This document shows, in pieces, positions 62,699 through 64,000 of a stretch of 64,000 nucleotides of DNA. The notes under the pieces were generated by a model, which worked only from the letters and a program-made list of their open reading frames with translations, had not been told where the DNA came from and did no database searches. The first letter of the stretch is position 1. Each line of letters begins with the position of its first letter. This stretch comes from Alphaproteobacteria bacterium (GTDB lineage: Bacteria; Pseudomonadota; Alphaproteobacteria; Rhodobacterales; Rhodobacteraceae): positions 124,001 to 188,000 of the forward strand of contig JAUHVK010000001.1 of NCBI GenBank assembly GCA_030425145.1, in the 5' to 3' direction. A program made the position numbers and the translations under genes.

Positions 62699-62780
62699 TG
62701 GAAAGAGCATAACCCGCGGGACAGACAGAACAAAAACACCCGCATCGACGATGAAAAACACGATCTCAGGGAGGAGACAC

Positions 62781-63758
62781 ATGTTTCGTTTTTTGAAGGC
62801 AGCCGCCGTTGCGGCAATGGTTCTGCCAGCGACCATCGGTCTGACCGCTGGTCCGGCACAGGCAGAGACAATCCGCATCGCACTCGCGGAAACCCCATCG
62901 GATGAGCTTGCTGCATTCTTCGTGGCGCTGGACCGGGCCAAGGCCAATGGTCTGGACTATGAATGGACGGCATTCTCTGACGAAGAATTGGCGATCCAAT
63001 CTGTTCTCAGCGGACAAATGGATATCGGGTTCGGAACGCCCTACGCAGCCATGCAGCGTTCCAAAGCACCGCTGCGGATCATCTTCCAGCTGTCAAAGCT
63101 CAAATTCTTTCCCGTCACCACCAAGAAATATAGCAGCCTCGAAGATCTGAACGGTGAACCGATCCTGCTGCATTCCCGCGGCGGCGGCACGGACTCCATC
63201 GCAAACGTGATTGAAGAGCGGGTCGGCATAACCTTTGGTGAGCGCTCCTATGTACCCGGTTCTTCCAACCGTGTTGCGGCGCTTCTGGGTGGACGCGCGG
63301 ACGCGACAATCATCGACTTGTCAAACAAGAACAAGCTGATGCGCAGCGAGGCAGGCGGGAACTTCAACGTGCTTGAGATGTTTGACGTCGAAGCCAGTGA
63401 CGAAGCGCTGTTTGGCAACCTGAACTGGATTCAGGAAAACGAAGAGGATGTTTCGATCTTCGTAAACGCGTTGGTCAGCGTGTGGCAGGATATGGCCAAG
63501 GATCCGACAATCATCCGTCGTGAAACCAATCCGGATGGTCCCATCGGCCAATTGCCTGCTGAAATCCTTGCTGAGCTCGACGGGTTCTATTCCGACGCGG
63601 TCGAAGGTGGTCTTTACGATCCCAATGGCGGCGGTCGCAAGGCTGCGATGGCCGACATGGAATGGTACTCGGCAGCGGGTCAGCTCGAAGGGTCGCCGGA
63701 CGAGCTGAACATCGAAGACTTCTGGTACCTCGCTCCGCTTGACGCGGCGATGAAGTAA
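62781..63758 (+). CDS. ABC transporter substrate-binding protein, NMT1/TauA type
   Basis: 325 residues. Sec signal peptide (MFRFLKAAAVAAMV... ending AQA before ETIR, about residue 28) and a type-II binding fold of the NMT1/SsuA/TauA group (AIQSVLSGQMDIGFGTPYAAM, KKYSSLEDLNGEPILLHSRGGGTDS cited by position about 110-135). GGGAGGAGACAC is a near-ideal SD. Substrate unknown; aromatic acid, sulfonate or pyrimidine types are all possible. Confidence 0.9.
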   Translation: MFRFLKAAAVAAMVLPATIGLTAGPAQAETIRIALAETPSDELAAFFVALDRAKANGLDYEWTAFSDEELAIQSVLSGQMDIGFGTPYAAMQRSKAPLRIIFQLSKLKFFPVTTKKYSSLEDLNGEPILLHSRGGGTDSIANVIEERVGITFGERSYVPGSSNRVAALLGGRADATIIDLSNKNKLMRSEAGGNFNVLEMFDVEASDEALFGNLNWIQENEEDVSIFVNALVSVWQDMAKDPTIIRRETNPDGPIGQLPAEILAELDGFYSDAVEGGLYDPNGGGRKAAMADMEWYSAAGQLEGSPDELNIEDFWYLAPLDAAMK

Positions 63759-63768
63759 ATCTGCTCCA

Positions 63769-63799
63769 AACCGCTGCGCGGGTCATTCGCGCAGCGGTT
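63769..63799 (+). other. Intercistronic hairpin after the binding-protein gene
   Basis: 12-bp perfect stem AACCGCTGCGCG (63769-63780) with CGCGCAGCGGTT (63788-63799), then CCTTTTCT. It is a strong hairpin and could partly terminate before the permease gene. Confidence 0.65.
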
Positions 63800-63833
63800 C
63801 CTTTTCTAATTGCAGTCCGAAAGACACCGTCAA

Positions 63834-64000
63834 ATGCCCAACCGTGCCTTGTTTCTAAAGCTGCTTTCCGCCGCAATTCTTTTTGGCGCGTGGGAGGTCG
63901 CAGGTCGCATTCCAGTCAGCTTCGCGTTTCCGACCTTTCTGGAATCCATGCGGGCGCTGTTTGCGATGACGCTGGATGGCACCATCTTCACGGCGTATGC
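63834..64000 (+). CDS. ABC transporter permease, N-terminal part (cut by window end)
   Basis: Open frame from ATG 63834 to the window end without a stop (55 codons). The translation MPNRALFLKLLSAAILFGAWEV ... PVSFAFPTFLESM is the usual start of an SsuC/TauC-type permease: first membrane helix, then the F-P-x-x-x-x-x-M segment. It is the partner of the binding protein just upstream. Confidence 0.8.
   Translation, partial: MPNRALFLKLLSAAILFGAWEVAGRIPVSFAFPTFLESMRALFAMTLDGTIFTAY

Noticed and set aside
62009-62780. Plus-strand open frame starting at 62520 and running into the binding-protein gene
   Set aside because: It overlaps the GntR gene; the signal peptide and ideal SD fix the binding-protein start at 62781.

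Overview
The window is chromosomal DNA of a marine alphaproteobacterium of the roseobacter group (Rhodobacteraceae). The evidence is protein-level similarity to roseobacter families, GC-rich coding sequence, and gene sets typical of that group (tsaD/hemD/mitofilin-like/hemY, and a complete methylated-amine catabolic island). No mobile element, CRISPR array or rRNA is visible. Bases 1-258 hold no gene I can support.

Left housekeeping flank (0.3-8 kb): DUF2853 and DUF1761 proteins; a tightly packed minus-strand run tsaD-gpsA-YciI-EVE; divergent from it hemD, a mitofilin-like coiled-coil membrane protein and a HemY-like TPR protein; then tRNA-Thr(CGT). An integral-membrane alpha/beta hydrolase follows.

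Methylated-amine island (about 10-60 kb). The genes form an almost complete route from trimethylamine (TMA) to CO2, ammonium and glutamate. Tmm oxidises TMA to TMAO. TmoXWV imports TMAO. Tdm demethylates TMAO to dimethylamine (DMA) and formaldehyde. DmmDABC oxidises DMA to monomethylamine. GmaS, MgsABC and MgdABCD (gamma-glutamylmethylamide / N-methylglutamate pathway) release methylene units and recycle glutamate. Methylene groups carried on tetrahydrofolate (THF) are oxidised by two FolD paralogues, Fhs and an NAD-linked formate dehydrogenase. Two divergent Amt-type transporters, each followed by a one-helix microprotein, a branched-chain/amide-type ABC transporter of unknown substrate, an EamA transporter and a truncated globin sit inside the same island.

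Regulation visible in the window: a TorT-TorS-TorR TMAO-sensing set next to tmoXWV, with a tor-box-like decamer in the torR/tmoX intergenic region; an XRE-cupin regulator divergent from a GlxA/AraC regulator between the dmm and mgd operons; and a FadR-type GntR regulator beside the amide-type ABC transporter. A leaderless paralogue of that transporter's binding protein lies next to the GntR gene and may act as an AmiC-like cytosolic sensor.

Right flank (60.3-64 kb): a D-lyxose/mannose-type isomerase, a fumarylacetoacetate-hydrolase family enzyme, a FadR-type regulator with a clear upstream palindrome, and the start of a taurine/NMT1-type ABC transporter that runs off the window end.

Most promising for follow-up: the first FolD paralogue carries Gln and Glu where FolD enzymes have the catalytic Lys and Asp; the leaderless SBP sensor candidate; the Amt/microprotein pairs; a SoxD-like subunit without its zinc cysteines; and a conserved AT-rich pseudo-palindrome ahead of several island operons.
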